Counted from the stretch's first letter, positions 16,941-26,655 are shown. The stretch: DNA of 64,000 nucleotides from Nocardia iowensis (GCF_019222765.1 NZ_CP078145.1:6882001-6946000); one strand, 5' to 3'. Numbers and translations: made by a program. Notes: generated by a model not told the origin, from the letters alone.

Positions 16941-18452
16941 ATGCGACTCGAATTACGCGGCCTGACCAAACGATTCGGCACTTTCCTCGCGAACGACCAC
17001 ATCGATCTGGTGGTCGAACCGGGTGAAATCCATTGCCTGCTCGGGGAGAACGGCGCCGGTAAGAGCACCCTGATGAACATGCTCTACGGGCTGTTGCAGC
17101 CGGACGAGGGCGAAATCCTGCTGGACGACACTCCGATCCGCTGCCAGTCCCCGCGCGACGCCATCGCCGCCGGAATCGGCATGGTGCACCAGCATTTCAT
17201 GCTGGTGCCGGTGTTCACCGTCGCGGAGAACCTCATCCTCGGGCGTGAACCCACCAGGGGCTTCGCCGCGCTCGATCGCGAGGCCGCCCGGCGCCAGGTC
17301 CGCGAACTGTCGCAGCGCTACGGGCTGCCGGTCGACCCCGACGCACTGGTCGCGGACCTCTCGGTGGGCGAACAGCAGCGAGTGGAGATCCTCAAAGCAC
17401 TGGCCAACGATGTCGAAGTGCTGATTCTGGACGAGCCGACGGCCGTGCTCACCCCGCAGGAAATCCATGAGCTCATCGAGGTGCTGCGCGGGATCGCGGC
17501 CAGCGGAACCTCGATCATCTTCATCTCGCACAAGCTCAAGGAGGTCACCAGGATCGCAGACCGGATCACCGTGATCCGGCGCGGCGCGGTGATCGACACC
17601 GTCGAACCGACCACCGCGGAAAGCGATCTCGCGGAATTGATGGTCGGCCGCTCCGTCGAACTCGTGGTCGCCAAGACCCCGGCGAAGCCGGCGGGCCCCA
17701 CCCTCGTGGTCACCGACCTGACCGTCGTCGACGTGGCGGGCACCGTGGTCGTCGACGACGTGTCGTTTCGCGTCGACGGCGGCGAAATAGTCGGCATCGC
17801 CGGGGTGGTGGGCAATGGCCAGTCGGAACTGGTCAGTGCGCTGCTCGGCCTGCGGACGCCGGTGCGTGGCCAGGTCACGGTGGGTGGTTGGGAAGTGGTC
17901 GGCCGGACACCGCGGCAACATCTGGAAGCGGGCATGGGCTATGTGCCCGAGGACCGTTCACACGACGGCTTCATCGGCACCTTCAGCGTCGCGGAGAATC
18001 TCGTTTTGGATCTGATCGACCTCCCCGAGTTCTCCCGGCACGGCATGCTGTCGTTGACCGCGGTGAAACGCAATGCCGCCAAACGGATCGAGGAGTTCGA
18101 TATCCGCACCCGGTCCGCCAACGAGTCGATGAGCGCTCTATCGGGCGGCAACCAGCAAAAGGTAGTGCTCGCCAGGGAGATGTCGCGACCACTCGAGGTG
18201 CTGATCGCCGGTCAGCCCACCCGTGGGCTCGACGTCGGTTCCATCGAGTTCGTGCACAAACGCATTGTCCGCGAACGTGATCAGGGCACGGCGGTGCTCA
18301 TCGTCTCCACTGAACTGGACGAGATCTACGCGTTGTCCGATCGGATCATCGTCATGTACCGCGGGCGCATCGTCGACATCGTCGGCCCCGATACCCCGCG
18401 CGATCAGCTGGGGTTGATGATGGCCGGCGCGCTGCCGGGGAGGGATCGATGA
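16941..18452 (+). CDS. ABC transporter ATP-binding protein, nucleoside/sugar type (two NBDs)
   Basis: This 503-residue protein has two fused nucleotide-binding domains. The first has Walker A GENGAGKST, signature LSVGEQQRVEI and Walker B LILDEPT. The second has a degenerate Walker A (GVVGNGQSE), signature LSGGNQQKVVLAREM and LIAGQPTRGLD in place of Walker B, so it lacks the catalytic acidic pair. This asymmetry is normal for RbsA/NupA-type ATPases. It energises the two permeases encoded next, the first of which overlaps it by four bases. Confidence 0.94.
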   Translation: MRLELRGLTKRFGTFLANDHIDLVVEPGEIHCLLGENGAGKSTLMNMLYGLLQPDEGEILLDDTPIRCQSPRDAIAAGIGMVHQHFMLVPVFTVAENLILGREPTRGFAALDREAARRQVRELSQRYGLPVDPDALVADLSVGEQQRVEILKALANDVEVLILDEPTAVLTPQEIHELIEVLRGIAASGTSIIFISHKLKEVTRIADRITVIRRGAVIDTVEPTTAESDLAELMVGRSVELVVAKTPAKPAGPTLVVTDLTVVDVAGTVVVDDVSFRVDGGEIVGIAGVVGNGQSELVSALLGLRTPVRGQVTVGGWEVVGRTPRQHLEAGMGYVPEDRSHDGFIGTFSVAENLVLDLIDLPEFSRHGMLSLTAVKRNAAKRIEEFDIRTRSANESMSALSGGNQQKVVLAREMSRPLEVLIAGQPTRGLDVGSIEFVHKRIVRERDQGTAVLIVSTELDEIYALSDRIIVMYRGRIVDIVGPDTPRDQLGLMMAGALPGRDR

Positions 18453-19579
18453 AGAACCGGGCATGGGTGCGCGAACTGACGGTCAGCGCGCTCGCGGTGC
18501 TGCTGGCGCTCGTCGTCGGCGCGCTGCTGATCATCGTCAGCACACCGGACGTGACGTCGGCGTTCGGGTATTTCTTCGCCCGCCCGATGGATACTTTGTC
18601 GGCGGCGGGCGACGCGGTCGGCGACACCTACCGAGCCTTGTTCCTCGGCGCGTTCGGCGGACGCCAGCAGATCGCCGAAACCCTGGTCGCCGCAACACCG
18701 TTGATCTGTACCGGACTCGCGGTGACGCTGGCCTTCCGGACCGGATTGTTCAATATCGGCGGGCAGGGACAGCTGATCGCTGGCGCGCTGTGCGCGGGCT
18801 GGGTCGGTTTCGCGGTGCACCTGCCGCCGGTGGTGCACGTGCTGGTCGCGCTGCTCGCCGGGGTCGCGGGTGGTGCGCTGTGGGGCGGGATCATCGGACT
18901 GCTGAAGGCGCGCACCGGCGCCCACGAGGTCATCACCACGATCATGTTCAACTATGTCGCGTTGTACGGGCTCACCTGGCTGCTCACCACCTCGGCACTG
19001 CAGCGTCCCGGCCGCAACGAGCCGATCAGCCCGGTGGTCGACCAGAGTGCTCAACTCCCCCAATTCGGCGGTACCCGACTGCATCTCGGGTTGCTGATCG
19101 CGGTGCTGGCGGCGGTGCTGGTGTGGTGGCTGCTGGCGCGCTCGACGCTCGGCTTCCGATTGCGCGCCGTCGGCGCCAATCCGGATGCCGCGCGCACCGC
19201 GGGCATGGATATCGGCCGGGCCTATGTGCTGGCCATGCTGATCGCCGGTGGCCTCGCCGGGTTGGCGGGTGCCCAGCAGGTGCTCGGCACCGATCTGCCG
19301 CTGACCGATGGCATCGCGGGAACATTCGGCTTCGACGGCATCACCGTCGCACTGCTCGGCCGCGGCAGCCCGGTGGGAACCGTGTTCGCGGCACTGCTTT
19401 TCGGTGCGCTGAACTCCGGCGGCAATGAGATGCAGGCGGCGACCGGCACCCCGCTCACCCTGGTGACCGTGCTGCAAGCCGTCATCGTCGCGCTGGTCGC
19501 CGCGCCCGCCCTGGTGCGCGCGGTCTTCCGAATCCGGGCCGAGCGCGCGGATGTCGTGCTGGCGAAAGGGTGGAACTGA
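18449..19579 (+). CDS. ABC transporter permease, nucleoside type
   Basis: This 376-residue membrane protein of the BPD_transp_2 family has about eight to ten hydrophobic segments. It carries the family pieces TAVTLAFRTGLFNIGGQGQ-like (here VTLAFRTGLFNIGGQGQLIA) and RTAGMDIGRAYVLAMLIAGG. It starts four bases inside the ATPase gene. With the next permease it forms the channel of the BMP-dependent importer. Confidence 0.92.
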   Translation: MKNRAWVRELTVSALAVLLALVVGALLIIVSTPDVTSAFGYFFARPMDTLSAAGDAVGDTYRALFLGAFGGRQQIAETLVAATPLICTGLAVTLAFRTGLFNIGGQGQLIAGALCAGWVGFAVHLPPVVHVLVALLAGVAGGALWGGIIGLLKARTGAHEVITTIMFNYVALYGLTWLLTTSALQRPGRNEPISPVVDQSAQLPQFGGTRLHLGLLIAVLAAVLVWWLLARSTLGFRLRAVGANPDAARTAGMDIGRAYVLAMLIAGGLAGLAGAQQVLGTDLPLTDGIAGTFGFDGITVALLGRGSPVGTVFAALLFGALNSGGNEMQAATGTPLTLVTVLQAVIVALVAAPALVRAVFRIRAERADVVLAKGWN

Positions 19580-20856
19580 TGACCGCCACCATCGACTCCG
19601 CCGGACCGGCCCTGGAGTCGCCGGAACACCGCCGTCGGCGGTTACGCCTGGGCATCCTGCTGCTGGTGCTGGCCGTCATGGCGGTCGTCTTGGCGGTGTT
19701 CACCAAATCGGGACACGTCGACTTCCGGCTGTCCGCTCCGGACGGTTCCGGGCCCGGCGATCTGCGGGTGCCCGCAAAACCGGCCGCGCTGGTGCTCTCG
19801 GTCCTCGCACTGGCGATCGCGGTCGAGCACCTGCGGCGCGGCCTGACCGGAAAGTGGGCGGGCGCGGCGTTCGCGCTGTTCGGTATCGCGTTCGTGGTGA
19901 CGTTCATCTGCTGGGCCGCCTCGGGCAAATTGTTCCCGCTGACCAACCAGATCCAAGGCACGCTCGCCCTCTCGACGCCACTGATCCTCGGCGCACTGGC
20001 CGGGGTGCTGTGCGAACGCGCGGGCATCATCAATCTCGCACTCGAGGGCCAGTTGCTCGCCGGAGCCTGTGCGGCGGCGATTGTGGCGACAGTCAGCGGC
20101 AGCTTCCTCGTCGGGGTGGTCGCGGCGATGGTCGCCGGGGTGTTCCTCGCCTGGCTGCTCGCCGTGTTCTCGATCAAGTACCTGGTCAACCAGATCGTGC
20201 TCGGCGTGCTGCTGGTGGTGTTCGCGACCGGTATCACCGGCTTCCTGTTCGATCAGCTCACCGGCCTGTCGGACGGTTCGGCCCGCTTCAACAGCCCGGG
20301 CACGTTGCAGCCGATCGCGATTCCGGTGCTGTCGTCGATCCCGATCATCGGACCGACGGTGTTCCATCAAACGGCCCTGGTCTACGCCATGGTCGTGTTG
20401 GTCGCGGTGCTCACCCTGGTGCTGTACCGGACACGATGGGGCCTGCGGGTCCGCGCGGTCGGCGAACATCCGCGCGCCGCCGCCACCGTCGGGATCAACG
20501 TACTACGCATCCGATACGAGGCCGTGCTGGTGGCCGGGGCGATAGTCGGGCTCGGCGGAGCCTATTTCACGATCGGCTCGACCGGCGGCTTCTCCAAGGC
20601 GATGACCGCTGGCAACGGGTTCATCGCCTTGGCCGCGGTGATCATGGGACGCTGGCATCCGCTCGGCGCGACTGCCGCCGCACTGTTTTTCGGCTTCACC
20701 AAGGCATTGCAGGGCCAGCTGCAAGTCCTCGCGACGCCGATCCCGACCGAGGTGCTGCAGATGACGCCATATCTGCTGACGGTGGTCGCGGTGGCAGGCG
20801 TGGTTGGCCAAGTACGTCCGCCGAGAGCCGACGGCGAACCGTACAGACCAGGGTAG
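19579..20856 (+). CDS. ABC transporter permease, nucleoside type
   Basis: This protein of about 425 residues is the second BPD_transp_2 permease. It has extra N-terminal hydrophobic segments before the core (GVLCERAGIINLALEGQLL, AVGEHPRAAATVGINV). The ATG at 19579 overlaps the preceding stop by one base (TGATG); a GTG three codons upstream is less likely. It completes the operon. No nucleoside-catabolic genes (cdd, deoA, add) follow in the window. Confidence 0.92.
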   Translation: MTATIDSAGPALESPEHRRRRLRLGILLLVLAVMAVVLAVFTKSGHVDFRLSAPDGSGPGDLRVPAKPAALVLSVLALAIAVEHLRRGLTGKWAGAAFALFGIAFVVTFICWAASGKLFPLTNQIQGTLALSTPLILGALAGVLCERAGIINLALEGQLLAGACAAAIVATVSGSFLVGVVAAMVAGVFLAWLLAVFSIKYLVNQIVLGVLLVVFATGITGFLFDQLTGLSDGSARFNSPGTLQPIAIPVLSSIPIIGPTVFHQTALVYAMVVLVAVLTLVLYRTRWGLRVRAVGEHPRAAATVGINVLRIRYEAVLVAGAIVGLGGAYFTIGSTGGFSKAMTAGNGFIALAAVIMGRWHPLGATAAALFFGFTKALQGQLQVLATPIPTEVLQMTPYLLTVVAVAGVVGQVRPPRADGEPYRPG

Positions 20857-20915
20857 GTGCCGCACATCGAGCTCGGACACCAGGTCAGCAATGGTGCGAC
20901 GAGCCGACACAAGAA

Positions 20916-20943
20916 GGTCCGCGCTGTGGCGGGAGCGCGGACC
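20916..20943. terminator. Bidirectional terminator hairpin
   Basis: Ten-base perfect inverted repeat (GGTCCGCGCT and its complement) with an eight-base loop, between the convergent permease gene and the frameshifted gene. It is placed to end both transcripts. Confidence 0.75.
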
Positions 20944-20969
20944 TACCAGGAGTGCGGTGTGAGCGACCG

Positions 20970-21589
20970 CTACCAGTCTGTGTCGATGCCCAGGCGCTTC
21001 TGCTCTGCCTTGATCACCTTCGTCATCTTTTTCAGCTTTTCGTCGTACAACCGCTGAATCCCCGCTTCGCTGTCCATGCCCGGCTTCATCTTTGTGCCGT
21101 ACTTTTCGGTCGCGGCCTTCATCTGGGCATTCCAATCTTCCCTGAAATCCGCCAGCTCGCACAGGTCGTACCGCCACGTCCGCAGTACGTCAGCATGCGT
21201 CGCGCCGTACGGTGTCGGATATTTTTTCTCTCGGGTCCCAGCAGGGCTGCGCGAACCAACGGGACGGGATCTTGCGTAAACTCCAACGGCGACATGCGGT
21301 ATGCCTCGTCATAGGCTTGGATCCCCGCATCGCTGAACTGCTTCCGCGCCCCCTCCAGGTCCTTGTTGGGGTCGATGGGGCCGACGCCGGGTTCGAGCTC
21401 GCAGAACTTTTCGACGACCGTCCCCCACTCCGCCGTAGACTCCTCTTCTTCCTGCTCCTCCATGCCTTCTTGGACCTCGGCTTCGTCTTGGTTCGCCGGT
21501 GGCGGAGGATCTGCGTGCGCCGAGACGCCGGTACCGATGAGCAGTGCCGAACATCTTGCAACAAGCAGGGTGGTGAGGCGCAACCCCAA
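20970..21589 (-). pseudogene. Secreted protein gene interrupted by a one-base frameshift
   Basis: The frame starts at a TTG (21589) with AGGAGG six bases upstream. A signal peptide ending in VSAHA-DP follows, then an acidic region (EGMEEQEEEES). The frame runs off at the six-adenine run (T6 at 21222-21227 on the plus strand). Moving to the -1 frame there joins smoothly to YPTPYGATHADVLRTWRYDL and then to an Asp/Lys-rich helical end, GIDTDW-stop at 20970. The joined product is about 206 residues. The broken frame alone ends in unrelated sequence. The run fits the slippery heptamer A-AAA-AAT, so programmed slippage, phase variation, a true mutation or a sequencing error are all possible. Function unknown. 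Confidence 0.65.
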
Positions 21590-21707
21590 GGTTCCTCCTA
21601 CGTAGGTTCTTCGGCTATTTGGTATGCAGCAACGCTCGCGAGCAGTCGCGGCGGATCTGCCCTGTCATTCGTTGCACTGCCACCCGCGGATCGTTGCGAA
21701 TGGAAAT

Positions 21708-23048
21708 TCATCCGCCGAACAGCAGGTACAAACCGGTGAAGGTGTAGCCGACCATGGTCAGCATGAGCGCGAGCTGGCCGGTGGCGCGATGCTCGGGGGG
21801 CAGCAGCCGCAGGCACCGATCGTGCGCGGCCGCCACACCGAGGATATGGCCGGTCAGCACGGCGAGCACCTTCGTGGTGGCGAGCACCGTGGGATGGTCG
21901 GACAGCAGGTAGTTCACCTGGTAGTGCGCGAGTCCGCCGATATCCCAGCCGCGCTGGAACGGATCCGCGAACAGCAGGAACGTGGCCTGCCCTTTTTCGA
22001 CGAGGAAGGTCAAATAGTGCGCGACGATGTATCCGGCGATGATCGGCGTGATGCTGTGCGCCAGTAGTCCGGGCAGCCTGGCGCGTTCGTCGCGGGTGAG
22101 TCCGCCGGTCGCCCGCGCGGCGACCGTGAATACGGTGCCGACGATCGAGATGACGGTGAGCAGTCCGATGCTGCGGACCAGCGTTGCGACGAAATCCGAA
22201 CCGCCGCCGAGTGAGTCGACGAAGTTCCGCCAGCCGGGCAGCGCGGAGAGGCTGTCGAAAGCGGTGGAACCGAGCAGGGTCGCCGCCAGTGCCACCGATC
22301 CGGGCAGCACCGGCGTCCCCGCCAGATTATGCAGCGGCGCCCGGAGCACCGGCACACCCGACGGTTGCCTGCGCCCGAACGGGCTGAGCCGCGCCAACAG
22401 ACTGCTGTACACCTCGAAGGGATCGGCGTGCTCGGCCCAAGCCGTACCGAACAGCACCAGACCCGCCAGGGTGATCACGACGTAGCCGAACAGCCACCAG
22501 CCAACGGCCGCAACGGAACCTGGATTCGGGGACGCCAATTCGAGCCAGACAAAGGCGAACAACCCGAGCACCGCTGGTCGGTATCCCCAAGACAAGGGGT
22601 ACTGGCGGAAGCCATCTTCGGGGTTGCGGCGCAATACGAAGCAGCCGAACCGGTGCAGCGCCCGCACCGGCGAGACGAGCTTCCAGACCGGACCGAATAC
22701 CAGCGACGCGAGCATCACCCCGACCCAGATGTATATATAGAGCACTCCCGGGACCGGATTGCGTTGCGGCGAAGCGGAACCGAACACCGCCACCAGCCCG
22801 ATCACTACCGCGGCGGCGACACTGACCACCGCGATCACGATTCGAACCACCCGGGAATCGATCACCGCGCGCACGGCGGACGGCAACAGCAGACCCGGCG
22901 CGTCCTGCTCCAGCCGCGGCCGATGCCAGGCCACCAGCAGCACCGCGAACGAGAACGTCAACGCCCACGCCGCGCCGATCAAGGCGTAGGTCAACGGAAT
23001 CGGCAGATCGGCCGAGCCGTTGAGGCCGTGCGCCAGCGGCCGGGTCAC
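21708..23048 (-). CDS. Multi-pass membrane protein, unknown function
   Basis: This 446-residue protein has about ten hydrophobic segments, for example LTYALIGAAWALTFSFAVLL near the start and LALMLTMVGYTFTGLYLLF at the end. Histidines lie in or near membrane segments (AHSITPIIAGYIVAHYLTF, TGHILGVAAAHD). Its start overlaps the cupredoxin-like gene by four bases. It is the last gene of a four-gene operon. Histidine-rich membrane segments beside a cupredoxin-fold lipoprotein might point to metal handling, but this is only an inference. Family not recognised. Confidence 0.8.
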   Translation of the reverse strand: MTRPLAHGLNGSADLPIPLTYALIGAAWALTFSFAVLLVAWHRPRLEQDAPGLLLPSAVRAVIDSRVVRIVIAVVSVAAAVVIGLVAVFGSASPQRNPVPGVLYIYIWVGVMLASLVFGPVWKLVSPVRALHRFGCFVLRRNPEDGFRQYPLSWGYRPAVLGLFAFVWLELASPNPGSVAAVGWWLFGYVVITLAGLVLFGTAWAEHADPFEVYSSLLARLSPFGRRQPSGVPVLRAPLHNLAGTPVLPGSVALAATLLGSTAFDSLSALPGWRNFVDSLGGGSDFVATLVRSIGLLTVISIVGTVFTVAARATGGLTRDERARLPGLLAHSITPIIAGYIVAHYLTFLVEKGQATFLLFADPFQRGWDIGGLAHYQVNYLLSDHPTVLATTKVLAVLTGHILGVAAAHDRCLRLLPPEHRATGQLALMLTMVGYTFTGLYLLFGG

Positions 23049-23440
23049 GGGCGGATGAGCAGCGTGGTCACCGTCTTACCGGCGTGATGGAGTTCGACAT
23101 CGACCCGGCCGGGCACATTGACGGTGAAGCGGAACTCCTGTCCGGCCCGAGGTTCGACCGCGAAGGTCTGGCTCGGGTCCGAGTGGACGTGCAGTTCGTC
23201 GGCGGCGTCGCTGTCGACGGTGACGATGATCGGCTGGTACAGCCTGGCCTCGGTTCTGGTGTTCGTCGGCGTGACCGACCCGCCCGCGATGCGGACCGCG
23301 ATGGTCACCTCGGCCGGGCGGTCGACCGATACGCTGGCCGCTATTCGGTCGGCCGGTGAGTCGGACATCGGCGAACACGCGGTCCCTATCGCGGCCACGA
23401 TCGCCGCGAGTGCGCCGGTTCGGCCTGCGCGGATCATCAA
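23045..23440 (-). CDS. Lipoprotein with cupredoxin-like domain
   Basis: This 131-residue protein has a lipobox GTACS after a hydrophobic N-terminus. The domain's pattern (ELHVHSDPSQTF...EFRFTVNVPGRVDVELHHAG) resembles cupredoxin-type beta sandwiches. The histidines of HVHSD and ELHHAG could bind metal, but the usual Cys-x-x-x-His-Met copper site is missing. It overlaps both neighbours by four bases (ATGA), so the operon is tightly coupled. Confidence 0.72.
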   Translation of the reverse strand: MMIRAGRTGALAAIVAAIGTACSPMSDSPADRIAASVSVDRPAEVTIAVRIAGGSVTPTNTRTEARLYQPIIVTVDSDAADELHVHSDPSQTFAVEPRAGQEFRFTVNVPGRVDVELHHAGKTVTTLLIRP

Positions 23441-23634
23441 TTCTCCTTCCGGCGCGCAAGATCGGGGTCTGTGTCTGCTTTCGCCGCCGCGTCGGCCTCG
23501 CGACGTTCGGCTCGCCGGTCGCGCATGGCGATGGCCAGGACGACACCCACCACCGCGAACGCGGGCACAAAAGCAGGGATCGCCAGCAGCGCCGAGTGCC
23601 CGGCGAGGACGTCCACGCCGTCTTCGTACCTCAC
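23437..23634 (-). CDS. Small membrane protein
   Basis: This 65-residue protein has one hydrophobic segment (ALLAIPAFVPAFAVVGVVLAIA) and a charged cytoplasmic tail rich in Arg, Glu and Asp. The GTG at 23634 is preferred over a longer frame because it overlaps the preceding stop by four bases (GTGA), as elsewhere in this operon. It may be a stabilising subunit of the large membrane protein upstream. Function unknown. Confidence 0.65.
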   Translation of the reverse strand: MRYEDGVDVLAGHSALLAIPAFVPAFAVVGVVLAIAMRDRRAERREADAAAKADTDPDLARRKEN

Positions 23635-25478
23635 CGGCGGACCGCCTGTGCCATCCGTTCCGAGCGCACGTCGCTGCGGTAGGCGAGGTCGATCCGAGCG
23701 GCGCCCCACGACAATGCCCAAATAACCACCAGGGAACAGATCAGGACGATCAGCGAGGCCGCGGCGAACAACCAGGACGGATGATCGAACGACCGTTCCC
23801 GCTGCAGCACGGTGATTTCGGAGACGAACGGACGGGTGAACTCGTTCAATGCTGGAACCCCGGCAGCGCCGATACCGGGATCGTCCGGCAGGTAGACCGG
23901 CAACGCGGCCAGCAGGTAGCCGTCGTGCACCCGGAGCACGGTTTTCCAGTCACCGTGTGCCGGGGCCGATTTCGTGCTGACATAGTGGCCGGGTTCGACC
24001 CGCCGCAACTGATCTATTGCCAGGCCGCGACCGGGACTGTCGGCGCCGATACCGCCCTGCCAGCTGAGCAGTTGCACCCACTCCGGATCGTCGCCCACCA
24101 CATCGGCGGGTGTCAGCGTGATATCGGCGGTCACCATCCGGCCGCCGTTCACGGGTTCGGCGTCCTGCAATCGAATTGTCGCGGAGGCATTCTCGGGAAC
24201 ATCGACGCGCAGACCGTTCGCGGTGGCGGCCGCGGCGACCAAGACCGCGGCGACAACCACGCCACGCCGCACCGAGGGCCGGGGCAGCTGCTCGCCGCGC
24301 AGGACCATGCCGAGCAGCGCGCCGAGTGCACCACCCGCGATTCCGACCGGCACCGCCATCGCGAGCATTTCGGGCCACATGCTCGACGGCCAGCGGTTGA
24401 CGAAAACACCTTCCACCCAAAGCGATTCGAGCCACAGCCCGACGGTGGCGGCGACCAGCCCGGACAGCGCACCCCACCACACCGGCTTGCTGCGGATCAA
24501 CGGAAGCAAGGCCATCAGTTCCACGACCACCGCGACGCCGAGGTACAGCGGGAACACGTTGTTCGGCGCATCGAAAATCGGGCCGACCAGCACCGCCACC
24601 ACACCACGCACCAGGAACGCGAACACCACCGCCACCACCGTGCTCCCCCGGCCGAGGGTGTACCGGCACGCCACCAGAGCGAGCGTGCTCGCGACGACGA
24701 TCAGCATCGGCTGGAAGACGAGACGGAACTGCTGCACGCCGAAGTCGAATTCGACCTCGTACACCGACATTCCGATCAACAAGCCGCCGAAGGCGAAGAC
24801 CCGGCCGAGCCACAGGAAGGGACCATCGGCGCGGTCCGGATCGGGACGGTCCAGCCGGCCTTCGAATTCCAGCAGCAGCACCGCGACCAGCGATAGCCCG
24901 GCGCCGCCGATCAGCATGAGATGGGTTGGGCCCCACAGGGTGACGTCTTGGCCGAATAGTCGGTGCCAGATGTCGTCGAGCGGGAAGCCGATGAGGGCGT
25001 ACAAACCGACCGCGGCCATGAGCACCCCGCCGACCGGGGCGTACCAGGTGCGGGTGATGCGAATGGCGGCCGGACCCGGCTTCTCGTCGAGCGGCAGGAT
25101 GACGGCCAGCATTCCGGCGATGAACAGGAAGAACAAGCCGATCATGATGAAGTAGTGCGCCGGATTGGCCAGCGGCCCTTCGTCGCGGCCGTTGCCGATG
25201 TGCAGGCTCACATCCCAGATGAAGCCGAGCAGTGCGGTGAGGATGGTCGTGATGAACACCGCGATCGGCAGCGCGACCCAGCCAGGGCGGTTACCGAACT
25301 GGCCGAGTCGATCGGCCGCGGTCTTCAGCCAGGTGATCCGGCGAGTTCGATGTAAATAGCCCACCAAGAACACGCCCGCCGCGACCAGCATCGCCGAACC
25401 GGTCAACAGGATGACCTGATCCAACGCGGCGCCGCCGCCTTCCGAACCCTGTGCTACCACCGCGAACTCAGCCCTCAT
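23631..25478 (-). CDS. Large multi-pass membrane protein, unknown function
   Basis: This protein of about 615 residues has roughly twelve hydrophobic segments in its first 400 residues. A non-membrane beta-type domain of about 150 residues follows (around TIRLQDAEPVNGG to VLRVHDGYLLAALPVYLPD), then a final membrane helix. The ATG at 25478 (MRAEFAVVA) is chosen over one 26 codons upstream, though no strong ribosome-binding site is seen. It heads the operon 25478-21708. Conserved histidines in membrane segments (HYFIMIGL, GPTHLMLIGG) are visible. Family not recognised. Confidence 0.78.
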   Translation of the reverse strand: MRAEFAVVAQGSEGGGAALDQVILLTGSAMLVAAGVFLVGYLHRTRRITWLKTAADRLGQFGNRPGWVALPIAVFITTILTALLGFIWDVSLHIGNGRDEGPLANPAHYFIMIGLFFLFIAGMLAVILPLDEKPGPAAIRITRTWYAPVGGVLMAAVGLYALIGFPLDDIWHRLFGQDVTLWGPTHLMLIGGAGLSLVAVLLLEFEGRLDRPDPDRADGPFLWLGRVFAFGGLLIGMSVYEVEFDFGVQQFRLVFQPMLIVVASTLALVACRYTLGRGSTVVAVVFAFLVRGVVAVLVGPIFDAPNNVFPLYLGVAVVVELMALLPLIRSKPVWWGALSGLVAATVGLWLESLWVEGVFVNRWPSSMWPEMLAMAVPVGIAGGALGALLGMVLRGEQLPRPSVRRGVVVAAVLVAAAATANGLRVDVPENASATIRLQDAEPVNGGRMVTADITLTPADVVGDDPEWVQLLSWQGGIGADSPGRGLAIDQLRRVEPGHYVSTKSAPAHGDWKTVLRVHDGYLLAALPVYLPDDPGIGAAGVPALNEFTRPFVSEITVLQRERSFDHPSWLFAAASLIVLICSLVVIWALSWGAARIDLAYRSDVRSERMAQAVRR

Positions 25479-25716
25479 CGCGAAACAACTCTCTGTAACT
25501 CGAATTCTCTTTAACTGCGAAATGCCCACAGAATCAGGAGCTATGCAGCCCGTCACGCGTCGCGGTCAGGTCTGGGAAGACTCACAGCGCAACGGCCCCT
25601 AAAATGGGGCCGGTTCCCAGTTTGTCGATCTTGTCGACCGGACGCGGCGGATGCCGCCGCGCGAAATCTGGGACCTACCCGTACTACTCGTCGACAGTCG
25701 ACCCGAGGCAGGGCAT

Positions 25717-26286
25717 ATGAGACTCAGCGGTACGAGAATTCTCGACGTCGTGGGCAGCCGTCAGCTGGCCGTCGCGGCGTTGGCGACGATCACCGGCTTC
25801 TACTACCTGTTCGTCGCGTTCACCAATTGCACCGACACCGTTACCAATCGGCAGGGCGTGGCCGCCGTGCTGTCGATGCGGGCCACGATCCACCACTCGG
25901 GCACCGATTGGCGGGCGATCACCAGCGACAATGTCGCGCTTGTCGCCTACATCCTCATCGTGATCTGGGAATTCCTGATCGCCTTCGTGCTGTTGGCCGC
26001 CGCGGTGGCGTGGTGGCGTGAATTGACCGGACGCCCACGCCGATTCCGCGTCGGCCCAGGCGTAGCAGCCAAACTGTCCAGCCTCGGTTGGACCATGGTG
26101 ATCTTGCTGTTTCTCGGCGGATTCTTGACGATCGGCGGCGAATGGTTCCGGATGTGGGCGAACGAAGAGGTGAACGCGTCATCGGCTGCGCTACAGAACT
26201 TCCTGATCGCCGCCGTGGGCCTGATCTTGGTGCACCTGCCCGAGCGGGACTTGGCGGCAGACCGAGCAATCACCCCCAGCAAGTAA
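25717..26286 (+). CDS. DUF2165 family membrane protein
   Basis: This 189-residue protein has four hydrophobic segments and the DUF2165 ending: GGEWFRMWANEEVNASSAALQNF and a last helix before LPERD. These are small integral membrane proteins of unknown role. The ATG at 25717 (MRLSGTRILDV) has a purine-rich site upstream; an earlier in-frame start would add 22 unlikely residues. It is divergent from the large membrane protein gene. Confidence 0.78.
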   Translation: MRLSGTRILDVVGSRQLAVAALATITGFYYLFVAFTNCTDTVTNRQGVAAVLSMRATIHHSGTDWRAITSDNVALVAYILIVIWEFLIAFVLLAAAVAWWRELTGRPRRFRVGPGVAAKLSSLGWTMVILLFLGGFLTIGGEWFRMWANEEVNASSAALQNFLIAAVGLILVHLPERDLAADRAITPSK

Positions 26287-26655
26287 TCAGCAGCCAAAAA
26301 TGGGACAAATCGGGCAAAATAGAGCAATAGGAACAAACCGTACGGCGCGGTGACGCGTCATCAAAAAGCTTGTCGGTGAATGCCGTTGTGTTGCCATTGA
26401 TTTACCAACGTTTGGCACTACCCTGGTCACGCGGTCGCGTGCTTCATCGATCGTGCACGAGTCATTTCGGTGGGCGACGGAGTCCGCCCATGTCAGCCCA
26501 TTTGGAGAAACGTTCTGCCGGGCTGTATAAATGGCGTCGAACTCAGGTGAGGCGCACGCTCAGAACGCGCGGTTACGGTAACCAGGTGCTGCCTGGAGCC
26601 ATTATCAAGATCTTCTCTACAAAGATCAAAAACCTTGCCACGCAGGGAGGTTCGC
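26287..26655. other. Leader and promoter region of the F0 operon
   Basis: About 370 bases, richer in A and T than the coding DNA around it, with no convincing gene. It holds an inverted repeat GATCTT-(7)-AAGATC at 26610-26628. The strong AGGGAGG site at 26644-26650 serves the small leader ORF that follows. The promoter cannot be fixed by eye; a TATAAAT-like stretch near 26526 is one candidate. No IdeR or Zur box was recognised. Confidence 0.4.

Noticed and set aside
26287..26655. Zur or IdeR box upstream of the F0 operon
   Set aside because: I looked for one because of the Cys/His-rich leader, but no stretch fits either consensus well enough.
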